Source: an uncultured Treponema sp.
Lineage (GTDB): Bacteria; Spirochaetota; Spirochaetia; Treponematales; Treponemataceae
Direction of reading: 5' to 3'
Assembly (NCBI GenBank): GCA_946186185.1
Contig: CAMHMJ010000019.1
Coordinates: forward strand, 1 to 64,000
Length of the DNA: 64,000 nt
Shown here: positions 24,934-34,523 of the stretch, piece by piece
How the letters are laid out: each line of letters begins with the position of its first letter
Position numbering within the stretch: the stretch's first letter is position 1
The notes under the pieces: model-generated
The model's input: only the letters and a program-made list of their open reading frames with translations
What the model was told of the DNA's origin: nothing
Database searches by the model: none
Program-made: the position numbers and the translations under genes

Positions 24934-27333
24934 ATGATTCTAAAAAAGTGTTTTTTACTCGTCATGAGTATTTTTGCAGTGGCCGCAATGTCCTGCAAAA
25001 CCCAGCTTGAAGAAAGAGAGAGCGAATTGTCAGGAAAGAAAAAAATCGAATATGCTTCGCTAAAAATTATCTCCTCGATAAGTGATTCAAGAAATCTTGA
25101 CATTAACGAAATAAAATTTGCCAGCATAAGGGTAAGCGGCTGTGACATTGCAGAAGATAAAGAACCCCATCTGGATTTTATAGATATTGTAGACGGAATA
25201 AACAGTGAAGAAATCCTTATAGAAAATGTTCCAGTGGGAATTGACCGGATTATTTCAGTCTATGCTTACGACGAAAACAGAAAAGAGCTTCCCCTCTTCC
25301 AGATGCGCGCGGTATGCGATATCAAAAGCGGAAAAAACGATGTAAAGATTTCCAAAAAGACTACCACCTTCGGAAATGTTCTCTACGGCATAAAAGGTAT
25401 CTTTAATTTTGAAGAACTGGAAGCCGACGGCCGAATGGATACCGTCCGCCATGTTATCGACGAAGAAATTCCTCCTTCACTTTTTAATACAAAAAAATTA
25501 ATCGGAGAACTTCAGGGCTTTTCATTTCCATGGGACGGAACACCTGATGACTATGAGCTTGAATGCGGAACCATCCAGTTTAATTACCTGATTGCAGACA
25601 ATTTTTCGGTAAGCGTAAACGACACCATTTCCCCTGCCCTGACGGGACAAAACCCCGGCAACGGAATTCTCCTTGAAGGCGTTGCCCCGGGAAACTGGAC
25701 ATTAACGGTCCGGGACAAAGACGGCAAAATTCTTGACCAGACCAGGGATATTCAGGTAGAAAGCGGAAAAACCACAAAACTGGGACATCTTGACCACGAC
25801 GGAGTTACCCTTCTTGTAAGGCAGGGACTTAAAAAAAACGAAAAGGAATGTTCCACCCTTTACTACTGGGGCTTAACCTACGATGAAACGGTTCCTGCTT
25901 CAGAGCAGCTGCCGCTAAAATCAGCCGGCTACCCGGGGGAAGAGCTTGTAACTAAAATCACCGTTGAAAACCCCATTGACGAGCAGAACGGAAACCCGGA
26001 TGAAAATCACGGCGCCTTCTATGTAAAGGATTTTAAAAAGGCTTCCGGAGTAAAGCTAATTCTTTCAAACGGAAAGAGCGGAGACAGCAACAAATACACT
26101 CCGGATCTTGAGGTTCTGAAAAAGGGCGTATACTGCGTTCACTCCACATCCCTGATTCCACTTACGGAAGTTGAAGACGGTTCCGGCGGCATTGACTCTC
26201 TTTCCATAAAGGAAGAACACTTCAAAAAATGCTTCATCGATGACCCGAAAAACAAGCGGTTCGTAGTACTTTTAAGTGAAAAGCTCTACGGCTCTTCCAT
26301 CACTTCTGCTAAGGCGGAATTTAACAAGGGCATTAACGACCACGACGGAAACTACAGCGGGAAACACTACAAGATGATCAGAAAAGACGGGGATAATCCT
26401 TTCTGGTACTGCGAGGTTCCTTACGCTGACGTTCAGGAGACTAACCAGTGCGGCCAGCCTTCCTACAACTTTAAGGTAAACGAAAATTTCATTGCGCCTC
26501 CAGCCTTCGTTGAAAGCGGTTATATCTATCAGAAATTTGAAGGCTCCACTGCAAACAAAAAGTTCCTTGTGCTCATCTATTCTTATCAGAACGAGGCTGC
26601 AATAACAGCCCGGCTTGAAAATGCAAAAAAATGCAAAAAGCTCAGGGATTTTGACCTTTCAAAAGAGGAAGACCAGAAAAAGATTTCAAACTTCCGTCTG
26701 ACGGCAGGAACCACAACTCTTTACCGCTCTTTCCACCCCTACAGCGACGACAAAAAAAACATTTCAGATACAAGCGAAAAGCGAATGGCATGTCTTACTG
26801 CTCTGGCAGAAAAAGCCGGCATAAAGGCGGACATAAACCTTTCCGATTCATCGCTGTCTACCGTTACCTACGGTTCAATGCCTGCGTATTATTCGGCAAT
26901 TATAAACAATAATGCAGTTCTGTACATGACAGACTGCAGCTACAATGTCTGCTATTCTGAATCCAACGGAGACAAGTTTGCAAACGGAATTAAAAAGATT
27001 GTAAACTTTATAAACGGCACAGAAGGCCCGTACCTGATTCACTGCCGCATCGGAACGGACAGAACCGGCGTTACCTGCGCAGTTCTTGCAGGTCTCTGCG
27101 GTGCCACCATCGAAGAAATTGAAGAAGACTACTGTTCTTCCGTTGAAATGGGAATCTACGAATACAGAGGACCGGGAGCCGTGCGGTATGCACTCCAGAA
27201 CCTTCTGGGAGTAACATTCATTGAAGACGCCGGAAATCTTGAAGCAGCACTGAAAAATCAGTTTATCAGCCGCGGATTTTTAACCGAAGAACAGATAAAC
27301 GAAATGAAAAGAAGACTTACAGAAAGCAAATAA
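24934..27333 (+). CDS. Large lipoprotein with C-terminal tyrosine/lipid phosphatase domain
   Basis: 799 aa. The signal MILKKCFLLVMSIFAVAAMSC ends in a lipobox, so the protein is lipidated outside the cytoplasm. The first ~540 residues are repetitive beta-rich segments with no family I recognise. The last ~230 hold a Y_phosphatase3-like domain: FRLTAGTTTLYRSFHPY near the front, then the P-loop IHCRIGTDRTGVTC (about residue 702) with nucleophilic Cys and Arg and the downstream acidic residues of the MptpB group. Substrate unknown; phosphotyrosine, phosphoinositides or other phosphate esters are possible. The start is set by the promoter. coaX follows 18 bp later and may be co-transcribed. Confidence 0.75.
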   Translation: MILKKCFLLVMSIFAVAAMSCKTQLEERESELSGKKKIEYASLKIISSISDSRNLDINEIKFASIRVSGCDIAEDKEPHLDFIDIVDGINSEEILIENVPVGIDRIISVYAYDENRKELPLFQMRAVCDIKSGKNDVKISKKTTTFGNVLYGIKGIFNFEELEADGRMDTVRHVIDEEIPPSLFNTKKLIGELQGFSFPWDGTPDDYELECGTIQFNYLIADNFSVSVNDTISPALTGQNPGNGILLEGVAPGNWTLTVRDKDGKILDQTRDIQVESGKTTKLGHLDHDGVTLLVRQGLKKNEKECSTLYYWGLTYDETVPASEQLPLKSAGYPGEELVTKITVENPIDEQNGNPDENHGAFYVKDFKKASGVKLILSNGKSGDSNKYTPDLEVLKKGVYCVHSTSLIPLTEVEDGSGGIDSLSIKEEHFKKCFIDDPKNKRFVVLLSEKLYGSSITSAKAEFNKGINDHDGNYSGKHYKMIRKDGDNPFWYCEVPYADVQETNQCGQPSYNFKVNENFIAPPAFVESGYIYQKFEGSTANKKFLVLIYSYQNEAAITARLENAKKCKKLRDFDLSKEEDQKKISNFRLTAGTTTLYRSFHPYSDDKKNISDTSEKRMACLTALAEKAGIKADINLSDSSLSTVTYGSMPAYYSAIINNNAVLYMTDCSYNVCYSESNGDKFANGIKKIVNFINGTEGPYLIHCRIGTDRTGVTCAVLAGLCGATIEEIEEDYCSSVEMGIYEYRGPGAVRYALQNLLGVTFIEDAGNLEAALKNQFISRGFLTEEQINEMKRRLTESK

Positions 27334-27351
27334 TCAAACAAGGAACTCAAA

Positions 27352-28122
27352 ATGATACTCACTTTAGATGTTGGAAATACACAGATAACCGGCGGTCTTT
27401 TTGAAGACGACAAGCTGGTTTTACAGTTCAGACGAACCACCGCCGTTGGAAACAGCTCCGACGAAATCGGACTTTTTTTACGCTCGGTAATCCGGGAAAA
27501 CGGCTTTCACTGGCAGAAAATCACAAGAATCGGCGTGTGCTCCGTAGTTCCTTCTATAAATTACTCACTTTCCAGCGCCTTTTCAAAATACTTTAATCAG
27601 GAAGCACTTTTTATTCAGGCGGGAATCAAAACCGGACTAAAACTCAAATACTCAAATCCAAAGGAAATCGGTGCTGACCGAATTGCAGGCGCCATCGGAG
27701 CGGTTTCCCTGCATCCGGACACGGACTTAATCATCATCGATATGGGAACCGCCACAACAATCGACTGCGTAACATGTGACAAGGAATACCTGGGAGGTGC
27801 CATCCTTTCCGGCTTGAAAATCAGCGTTGAAGCCCTGGCAAACGGAACCGCAAAGCTTCCTCAGGTAGAAATTGCCCGGCCGGAACACGTCTGCGGAACA
27901 AACACCATTGAAGCAATTCAGTCCGGACTTTTCTATGGAAACGCCGGTGCAATCAAGGAATTTTTGTATCTTTACCAGAAAAATATCTTTGAGGGAAAAA
28001 AGCCTTTTGTAATCGGAACCGGCGGTTTTGCCAGAATCTTTGAAGAATACCACCTCTTTAACGAGGTATGCCCGGCATTAGTTCTTCTGGGGGTAAAGAA
28101 GGCCCTGGAACTGAACAGCTAG
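27352..28122 (+). CDS. coaX: Type III pantothenate kinase CoaX
   Basis: 256 aa. ASKHA-fold kinase that phosphorylates pantothenate, the first step of CoA assembly; type III enzymes need a monovalent cation and resist CoA feedback. Seen: ILTLDVGNTQITGGLF (phosphate 1 motif), GADRIAGAIGA with the catalytic Asp, IIDMGTATTIDCV, LGGAILSGLKIS and VIGTGGFA. AAGGA precedes the ATG. With panB, panC, panD, coaB and coaC in the neighbourhood, nearly the whole route from 2-oxoisovalerate and aspartate to phosphopantetheine is present. Confidence 0.94.
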   Translation: MILTLDVGNTQITGGLFEDDKLVLQFRRTTAVGNSSDEIGLFLRSVIRENGFHWQKITRIGVCSVVPSINYSLSSAFSKYFNQEALFIQAGIKTGLKLKYSNPKEIGADRIAGAIGAVSLHPDTDLIIIDMGTATTIDCVTCDKEYLGGAILSGLKISVEALANGTAKLPQVEIARPEHVCGTNTIEAIQSGLFYGNAGAIKEFLYLYQKNIFEGKKPFVIGTGGFARIFEEYHLFNEVCPALVLLGVKKALELNS

Positions 28123-28172
28123 GACGAATGCCGGAAGACCTTCACATTGCAGCCTTCAGTACACTCCCCGGC

Positions 28173-29225
28173 CTAGGTTCCAAAGCACAGAACGATGTCG
28201 TCTTTTCGGGTGGCATTTGAGAACTGACCGTCGTTTTCATAGAAGGACCAGCGCATATTATAGTAGATTCCCGCACGCAGGTGAGAAGCCTTCTTTCGGC
28301 TTTTTGCCGGCTTTAATATTTCTGTTCCAAAACGCAAATCCACCGTATGGGAAATATTGTCCAGAGAATCTTCGGTTCCCTCGCCGTTTTTTAGGATGTA
28401 CTTCAGCTTTAAGGATTCGTGATTTACTTCACAGGCAAAGCGGAAGTAGCGGACAACATCAACCGCTATCATCTGAGACAAAATCGGAGAGGACCAGGAA
28501 GCACTGAAGAGGGTTTCGGAGTAGTCTTTGGATTCAGAAAGATACCTTTCAGTTACGGTGGAAGAAACCGTAACCGGCGAATAGTAAACCGGAACCACCT
28601 GACCTTCATAGACCAGACTGAAATATTTCAGGAAAGGAAGATTAAAACTGTACTGAAGAGCCGGCCCTATGCGGTGATACTGAGTTTCAATATCCAGAGA
28701 ATAAAAAAGCACATCATCAATGGCAGGTTCTTCCTGTGACGAAAAAAGGCCGGTATAGGAATGGTTCACACCGTACTGATAAAAGGCCCCCACACCAAGA
28801 CGAAGGGCGGGAGTTCGGGCTGCAGCGGAAGAATCACCGATGTACCAGATGAAAGGAAATGGAGCCACGTAAAAGGATTTGGTACTGCTTGTGGCGATGG
28901 AGTTTGAGCCGGTGGAAAACTCGCTTTCCGAGGTGGAATAATTGTCGTACTCCAGGCGCAGGCTTGAACCGATTTTAGGAATAAAATCGTACTGAACAAG
29001 GCCAAAAATCGTACTTCCGTGGCGGTGGGGCTCTGCACCAAAATCGATGCGGACAGGCTTTTTGTCGTCTAAAAAATCCTTTACAAAGTTTACGGCATTG
29101 CGCATGTCGTTCAAAAGCTTTTCATTGTTTTTTTCTGAAGGAGAAGCCGAGACCTCCCCTTCCGCCGCAAAAATGCCTGAAACAGAGAATAACAGAATTG
29201 AAAGAAAAACCACAGCCTTCCGCAT
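28173..29225 (-). CDS. Predicted outer-membrane beta-barrel protein, unknown role
   Basis: 350 aa with a signal peptide (MRKAVVFLSILLFSVSGIFA) and a short helical linker (about 30-55). The remainder alternates polar and hydrophobic residues with many Tyr, Ser and Phe (for example FGLVQYDFIPKIGSSLRLEYD, LFYSLDIETQYHRIGPALQYS), which fits a 12- to 16-strand barrel. It has no lipobox and I recognise no family. A TATAGT on the minus strand (29232-29237) ends 6 nt before the ATG, so the transcript may be leaderless. It is convergent with coaX and divergent from panD. Confidence 0.6.
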   Translation of the reverse strand: MRKAVVFLSILLFSVSGIFAAEGEVSASPSEKNNEKLLNDMRNAVNFVKDFLDDKKPVRIDFGAEPHRHGSTIFGLVQYDFIPKIGSSLRLEYDNYSTSESEFSTGSNSIATSSTKSFYVAPFPFIWYIGDSSAAARTPALRLGVGAFYQYGVNHSYTGLFSSQEEPAIDDVLFYSLDIETQYHRIGPALQYSFNLPFLKYFSLVYEGQVVPVYYSPVTVSSTVTERYLSESKDYSETLFSASWSSPILSQMIAVDVVRYFRFACEVNHESLKLKYILKNGEGTEDSLDNISHTVDLRFGTEILKPAKSRKKASHLRAGIYYNMRWSFYENDGQFSNATRKDDIVLCFGT

Positions 29226-29337
29226 AGGGTAACTATACTACAAAAGAATAAATATAAACAGTACGGCCGCCTGCTTATATTCTGTACACAACCGCTTATG
29301 TTCAGCACCCGGGAAAACGCATAAAACGCATAAACTG

Positions 29338-29366
29338 TTGCCCTGAAATTGTAAAAGTTATAGAAT
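29338..29366 (+). promoter_or_regulatory. panD promoter, leaderless
   Basis: TTGCCC (29338-29343), 17 bp spacer, TAGAAT (29361-29366), start site about 29373 and ATG at 29374. No SD. Confidence 0.7.
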
Positions 29367-29373
29367 AGCGCCT

Positions 29374-29721
29374 ATGGAAATTGAGGTATTAAAAGCAAAA
29401 CTTCACCGCGCCACAGTAACTGACGCAAACTTGAATTACGAAGGTTCCATAAGCATCGATACGGAACTTTGTAAAAAAGCCGGAATGCACACCTGGGAAA
29501 AGGTTGACGTTCTGAATGTGAACAACGGAGAACGGTTTTCCACCTACATCATCCCCGGGAAAAAAGGCGAAATCTGTCTGAATGGAGCGGCCGCAAGAAA
29601 GGCCTGCATCGGAGACAAGGTAATTATTGTAACATACACTCACATTCCGGAAGAAAGAGCGGTCCTGTGGGAACCAACCGTTGTTCTTCTGAATGAAGAT
29701 AATTCAGTGAAAGAAAAATAA
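29374..29721 (+). CDS. panD: Aspartate 1-decarboxylase PanD
   Basis: 115 aa proenzyme that makes beta-alanine for pantothenate. It self-cleaves before Ser25 in LNYEGSISID to create the pyruvoyl cofactor; the Gly24-Ser25 site is intact. The substrate-binding Lys9 (LKAKLHR) and NGAAARKACIGDKVIIVTY are also conserved. Expressed from its own promoter, apart from panBC. argJ starts 39 bp downstream with its own SD and may share the transcript. Confidence 0.95.
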   Translation: MEIEVLKAKLHRATVTDANLNYEGSISIDTELCKKAGMHTWEKVDVLNVNNGERFSTYIIPGKKGEICLNGAAARKACIGDKVIIVTYTHIPEERAVLWEPTVVLLNEDNSVKEK

Positions 29722-29759
29722 ATGCCGGAACAAACCGGTACCAGAATAAGGGAAAAATT

Positions 29760-31037
29760 ATGAGCGATATTAAATTTATTGAAGGCGGTGTCTGTGCCGC
29801 AGAAGGTTTTACTGCTAACGGTGTATTGTGCAAAATCAAGGCAAGCCGCACAAAAAACGACACTGCCCTGATTTATTCAGAAAAGCTCTGTAACGCTGCA
29901 GGTGTTTTTACTCAGAACCGGGTAAAGGCAGAAAGCGTAAAGCTCTGCAAGAAAAATATTGAAAACGGAAAAATCCAGGCAGTTATCGTAAACTCAGGAA
30001 ACGCAAACTGCTGTACCGGGGAACAGGGAGCAAAGGTTGCCCTCAGAATGGCGGAACTTGCTGCAAAGGCAACGGGCTGTAAACCGGAAGACGTAATCGT
30101 ATCTTCAACCGGCGTAATCGGCGCCCAGCTTCCGGTAGAAAAAATTGAAGCCAAAATCGACGAACTTGCAAAGGGTCTTTCAAAGGAAGGTCACAAGGAA
30201 GCCAGAATCGCAATTATGACAACGGACACCCAGTACAAGGAATGTGCCGTTGAGTTCACCGTGGGCGGAAAAAAATGCCGCATGGGAACAATGTGCAAGG
30301 GAAGCGGAATGATCCACATCAACCTTGGAACAATGCTTTCCTATATTACAACGGACTGTGCCATCAGCTCGAAAATGATAGACAAGGCTCTCCGTGAATC
30401 CATCAAGGGAACCTACAACTGCGTAAGCGTTGACGGAGACACTTCTACCAACGACACACTGGTTCTTCTTGCCAACGGAATGGCTGGAAATGCAGAAATT
30501 ACAGGCGAAGGAGAAGACTATGATATTTTCCTTGAAGCCCTGAACAAATTGAACCGGGTTATGGCAATGAAGATTGCTGCTGACGGAGAAGGTGCAACCC
30601 GTCTGGTTCAGTGTACCGTAAACGGCGCTTCTTCTGTGGAAGCTGCCCGTGGTCTTGCAAAGGAAGTAATTTCTTCAAGCCTGGTAAAAGCCGCTATGTT
30701 CGGTGCCGATGCAAACTTCGGCCGCTTTTTGTGCGCAATGGGTTACAGCGGAATCGAGTTTGACCCCATGAAGACAAATATCTGGTTTACAAGTAAGGGC
30801 GGTGCAAAACGCTACTTTGAAGACAACGACAATTTTGAAGTTCACGGCGAAAACAGCGTAAAGGTTTACGAAAACGGCGTTCCGCTGGAATTTGACGAAG
30901 ATCTGGCTAAAAAAATCATGAGCGAAGAAGCCGTTGAAATCCTGGTTCAGTGCGGAGACGGAAATGCCAGCGGAACTGCATGGGGCTGCGACCTTACCTA
31001 CGACTACGTAAAAATCAACGGAGACTACAGAACCTAA
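29760..31037 (+). CDS. argJ: Glutamate N-acetyltransferase ArgJ
   Basis: 425 aa. ArgJ recycles the acetyl group from N-acetylornithine to glutamate, and some members also use acetyl-CoA. Seen: VIVNSGNANCCTG, VSSTGVIGAQLP, and the self-cleavage region KGSGMIHINLGTMLSYITTD, where Thr191 becomes the N-terminal nucleophile of the beta chain. Most ArgJ have Ala before that Thr; this one has Gly. VNGASSVEAARGLAKEV and GADANFGRFLCAMGYSG follow. AAGGGA precedes the ATG. Partners argB (34524) and argD (40897) are in the window but not adjacent. Confidence 0.92.
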   Translation: MSDIKFIEGGVCAAEGFTANGVLCKIKASRTKNDTALIYSEKLCNAAGVFTQNRVKAESVKLCKKNIENGKIQAVIVNSGNANCCTGEQGAKVALRMAELAAKATGCKPEDVIVSSTGVIGAQLPVEKIEAKIDELAKGLSKEGHKEARIAIMTTDTQYKECAVEFTVGGKKCRMGTMCKGSGMIHINLGTMLSYITTDCAISSKMIDKALRESIKGTYNCVSVDGDTSTNDTLVLLANGMAGNAEITGEGEDYDIFLEALNKLNRVMAMKIAADGEGATRLVQCTVNGASSVEAARGLAKEVISSSLVKAAMFGADANFGRFLCAMGYSGIEFDPMKTNIWFTSKGGAKRYFEDNDNFEVHGENSVKVYENGVPLEFDEDLAKKIMSEEAVEILVQCGDGNASGTAWGCDLTYDYVKINGDYRT

Positions 31038-31112
31038 CTGTTACTGACCCGGGGAGTTTTGAAGGAGTAAAGCGGCTTTCAAAATACGAAAACCGCCTGA
31101 GCTCCCTAAAAA

Positions 31113-31940
31113 TCAGCTGTTCTTAGAAACCAGGTCTTTTATCACCTCACCGGCGATTATAAGGCCTGCAACAGAAGGAACATAGGAAATACTTCCCGGC
31201 GCAATGCCGTTACCCTTTAATTCAGCCTGTTTTTTCTCCTCTTCAGAAAGGGGACGGAAAACAGGCTTTTCTTTTGAATAAACAACCTTTACATCCTTTA
31301 TACCGCGCTTTTTACATTCCTGGCGCACAACCCGGGCAAGGGGACACACGCTGGTCATGTGAATATCTGAAACCTCAAACTGTGTTGGATCAAGCTTGTT
31401 TCCCGCCCCCATGGAGCTGATTATCGGAACCCCCGCTTCCTTTGCCTGAACAATTATCTGAAGCTTTGCCTTTACGGTATCAACGGCGTCTACAACATAG
31501 TCGTATTTTGAAAAATCAAACTGTTCTTTATTTTCCGGAAGGAAAAAGCACTGATAAGCGCCCACAGTACAGTCCGGATTTATATCCAGAATCCGCTCCT
31601 TCATAACCTGAACCTTAGGCTTCCCCACTGTACTGTGAAGGGCAATAATCTGGCGGTTAATGTTCGTAACGCTCACCGTGTCGTTATCCACAACATCGAT
31701 GGAGCCCACTCCGCTTCTTGCCAGAGCTTCGCAGACAAAGCCCCCGACTCCGCCAACTCCAAAAACGATCACCCGGGCCTTCTGCAATTTTTCCACAGCC
31801 CCGTTACCAAGAAGAAGTGCCGTCCGGGAAAACTGAGATGGGTTCTGGGAAGCCGCTTCTCCAGAATGAGAGCCGGTCTTCCCGCTTGAAGTCTCATTTA
31901 CATTTCCCGATAAAATATCATTTTCTGGCCCGTTATTCAT
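31113..31940 (-). CDS. tcdA: tRNA threonylcarbamoyladenosine dehydratase (TcdA/CsdL, ThiF-like)
   Basis: 275 aa E1-like enzyme that cyclises t6A37 of tRNAs to ct6A using ATP. The family motif QFSRTALLLGNGAVEKL is followed by the nucleotide loop VIVFGVGGVGGFVCEALARSG, the NINRQIIAL stretch, DAVDTVKAK, and SVCPLARVVRQECKKRGI. The first ~35 residues are a Ser/Gly/Asn-rich extension absent from E. coli TcdA. GTGACA, 17 bp, TATTCT on the minus strand (31948-31976) ends 7 nt before the ATG, so expression is probably leaderless. Convergent with argJ. Confidence 0.87.
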   Translation of the reverse strand: MNNGPENDILSGNVNETSSGKTGSHSGEAASQNPSQFSRTALLLGNGAVEKLQKARVIVFGVGGVGGFVCEALARSGVGSIDVVDNDTVSVTNINRQIIALHSTVGKPKVQVMKERILDINPDCTVGAYQCFFLPENKEQFDFSKYDYVVDAVDTVKAKLQIIVQAKEAGVPIISSMGAGNKLDPTQFEVSDIHMTSVCPLARVVRQECKKRGIKDVKVVYSKEKPVFRPLSEEEKKQAELKGNGIAPGSISYVPSVAGLIIAGEVIKDLVSKNS

Positions 31941-32092
31941 AGATAGAAGAATACAGGGATTTCAAGGCTTTGTCACGAGGCAGGCGTGAAGCAAAGCGCC
32001 ACAAATTCAGAAAAGTAAATCGCGGATTCATATCGCAGATTCATAAAAATAAAATTTTACTTTTTTAAAATCGGTGCTATCATAGTATCACT

Positions 32093-34366
32093 ATGAAGGT
32101 TCGGAAAGGTCGTAAAATCAGTCCTATCAAATTGAAGTTTCTTTCGACTATGACAATCACTCTGCTGATAGTTATTCTTCAGCTTTCCATAACTAATAAG
32201 ATTTTAAAGCGCTACCTTAAGACGGCGGAGGACCAGTATTTCGAAAGCTGCGCCCAGATTCTTGAAGGCTATTCCAGCGCTTTGTATTTTTATCTTGACG
32301 GATACGAAACAAGCCTGGAGGCTCTCTATAACCAGAAACTTTTTAACACAAGAAATCCGGAAGCAATTCAAAAATGGCTTATTCAGGAAACACCCTTCAT
32401 TCACAAGGATTTTGTACTTTCCTTCTATGTTGATTTAGACACAAAAACCGAGTATTTTTCCAACGGCGTTGTAGAAAAATACGAAACAAAGGATTTTATC
32501 TCTCCTTCCTTTTATTCCCTTACAAGTGACTATTACATAAGCGATGTTGTATATTCAAAATACATCAATGAACCCAATTTTGTAATTGAAATACCGGTTT
32601 ATGATAATGACAAACATCTTATAGGGCTTCTATGCGGACCGATTAAACTGGAAAGCCTGCGCCAAATTACCGATACAATCACAATCGGAAAGGATAACGG
32701 TCTTTCGGTTTATCTTCAGGACAGACTTGGAAAATTTATCATAACTCCGCACCCGGAATATATCGCAAAGACCTTTAAGCCGCCGATTAAAAGGTACGAA
32801 TTTTACGATTCAGAAACCATTTCCAGAGCCTATGGCGGAACGATAGAAACAATAGACTCCCTCGGAAATCCCATAAGCCTGTTTTTCAGGAAAATCCCGA
32901 TCTGCGGCTGGACCATTGCAATCTCCTTCCCTACCTCTGAGTTTAAAAAGGTATATACGCAGCAGACCAACACAAAGCTGTTTGTATTACTGATTTCAAT
33001 TGTGTCCCTGGCAGCCCTGCTTTTTATAGAACACGGACTCTTAAACTATTTTTACAAAAATCAGGTTATCGAAACCTTCTATGATCCTCTTACCAACATG
33101 ATTACCCGAAGCCGCTTTGAAGCGGAAGCTTCAAAATGGCTGAAGCGAAACAAAAAATCAAAGTTCATGATTATTGAATCCGATATCCGGGGCTTCAAGT
33201 TCATCAATCAGAACTACGGTGAAGAAGAAGCCGACAAAATGATTGCCTTCTTCTCCAAGCTGCTTTCTCAGATTACAAACGATTACAAGGGAATGACGGC
33301 CCGGGGCTATGCCGACCATTTTTATTCAATCATCAGGATTCAGAACATACACCGGGCAATGACGGTTTTTAAGTCACAAATTGACGCAATCAGTGAAGAA
33401 ATTAACCACTACGACATTCCCTTCTTCCCGAAATACGGAATCACCTTCTTCAGACCGGAAAACAAGGAAAAGATTTCTATAAAAGAACTTCTTGGCCAGG
33501 TTTCATACGCCAAGAGCACCATTAAAGACGATGCCCTCACCTCTTATGCAATCTACAACTCAAGGATTCAGGAAAAAGCCCAGGAGCTGCACTTCCTGGA
33601 ATCCAGCATGAATGATGCACTGAAAAACAAAGAGTTCTTTGTGATGTACCAGCCGAAAATCGACCTTTCAAACGATAAAATCGTGGGTGCAGAAGCCCTT
33701 GTCCGCTGGAAAATGTCTGACGGAAAGATTATTTATCCGGACAAATTTATTCCGCTTTTTGAACAGAACGGTTTTATAAAGAAGCTGGACTTTTATGTAT
33801 ACGAACAGGTTTTCAAGTTCATCGAAAGTGAGCTGAAAAGCGGCAAGCCGATTGTTCCGGTTTCCCTGAACATGAGCCGCAATCACGACAAGCCTGAAAA
33901 ATTCATGATGGAATTTTCACGGATTTTCAAAAAATACGACATCCCTCCAAGCCTGATTCAGATTGAAATCTTAGAGCGCTCGGTTATGGATAACAACACC
34001 CTTAAGGAAATAACGGAACGCCTCCACAAGGAAGGTTTCTCCGTTGCCATGGACGACTTTGGAAGCGGCGAAAGTTCTCTGAACATGCTCACAAAGATTC
34101 CGGTTGATGTGCTTAAATTTGACCGGGAATTCCTGCTTTCTTCAACAAATGAAAAAGGTGAACTGGATGAAAAATCGGCAAAATTCATACGAAGTCTGCT
34201 GGATTTGTCCAAACAGCTTGAAAAGCAGACAATTTTTGAAGGCGTTGAAACGGAAGAACAGCGGGACTTCTTAAAAGAAGCAGCCTGCGACCAGGTTCAG
34301 GGTTATTTCTACTCAAAACCATTAATCGAAGAAGACTTCCTGAAGTTCATGAGCGCACATTTATAG
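32093..34366 (+). CDS. Membrane Cache-GGDEF(degenerate)-EAL c-di-GMP phosphodiesterase
   Basis: 757 aa. A membrane helix at about 14-32, an extracytoplasmic Cache-type sensor to about 295, and a second helix at about 298-318 lead into a GGDEF-like domain with GYADHF in place of GGDEF, so it should not make c-di-GMP. The EAL domain (about 510-757) keeps its catalytic residues: EALVRW (about 533), LNMSR, EILERSV, DDFGSGESSL, VLKFDREF, EGVETEEQ and QGYFYSKP. It should hydrolyse c-di-GMP in response to an external ligand. TGC-TATCAT (32075-32083) lies 9 nt before the ATG, hence a very short leader. Confidence 0.87.
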   Translation: MKVRKGRKISPIKLKFLSTMTITLLIVILQLSITNKILKRYLKTAEDQYFESCAQILEGYSSALYFYLDGYETSLEALYNQKLFNTRNPEAIQKWLIQETPFIHKDFVLSFYVDLDTKTEYFSNGVVEKYETKDFISPSFYSLTSDYYISDVVYSKYINEPNFVIEIPVYDNDKHLIGLLCGPIKLESLRQITDTITIGKDNGLSVYLQDRLGKFIITPHPEYIAKTFKPPIKRYEFYDSETISRAYGGTIETIDSLGNPISLFFRKIPICGWTIAISFPTSEFKKVYTQQTNTKLFVLLISIVSLAALLFIEHGLLNYFYKNQVIETFYDPLTNMITRSRFEAEASKWLKRNKKSKFMIIESDIRGFKFINQNYGEEEADKMIAFFSKLLSQITNDYKGMTARGYADHFYSIIRIQNIHRAMTVFKSQIDAISEEINHYDIPFFPKYGITFFRPENKEKISIKELLGQVSYAKSTIKDDALTSYAIYNSRIQEKAQELHFLESSMNDALKNKEFFVMYQPKIDLSNDKIVGAEALVRWKMSDGKIIYPDKFIPLFEQNGFIKKLDFYVYEQVFKFIESELKSGKPIVPVSLNMSRNHDKPEKFMMEFSRIFKKYDIPPSLIQIEILERSVMDNNTLKEITERLHKEGFSVAMDDFGSGESSLNMLTKIPVDVLKFDREFLLSSTNEKGELDEKSAKFIRSLLDLSKQLEKQTIFEGVETEEQRDFLKEAACDQVQGYFYSKPLIEEDFLKFMSAHL

Positions 34367-34406
34367 CTCCCTGTACCAGAGGGACACAGGCGCAGATTAA
34401 AAAAAA

Positions 34407-34463
34407 GTTTTTGAAGGGGCACCCTGCCGCTATTTGTAGTCCCGTGTTGCGAAACCTTCAAAA
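34407..34463. repeat. Inverted repeat upstream of argB
   Basis: TTTTTGAAGG and CCTTCAAAAA bracket about 38 bp of GC-rich sequence in the 157-bp EAL-argB gap. It is shaped like the other intergenic palindromes but shares no clear sequence with them. Confidence 0.45.
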
Positions 34464-34523
34464 ATGCGCTATTCTACAAAAACCTTATCTCAAGGTCGAA
34501 TATTAAATTATCAGGAACTTATT

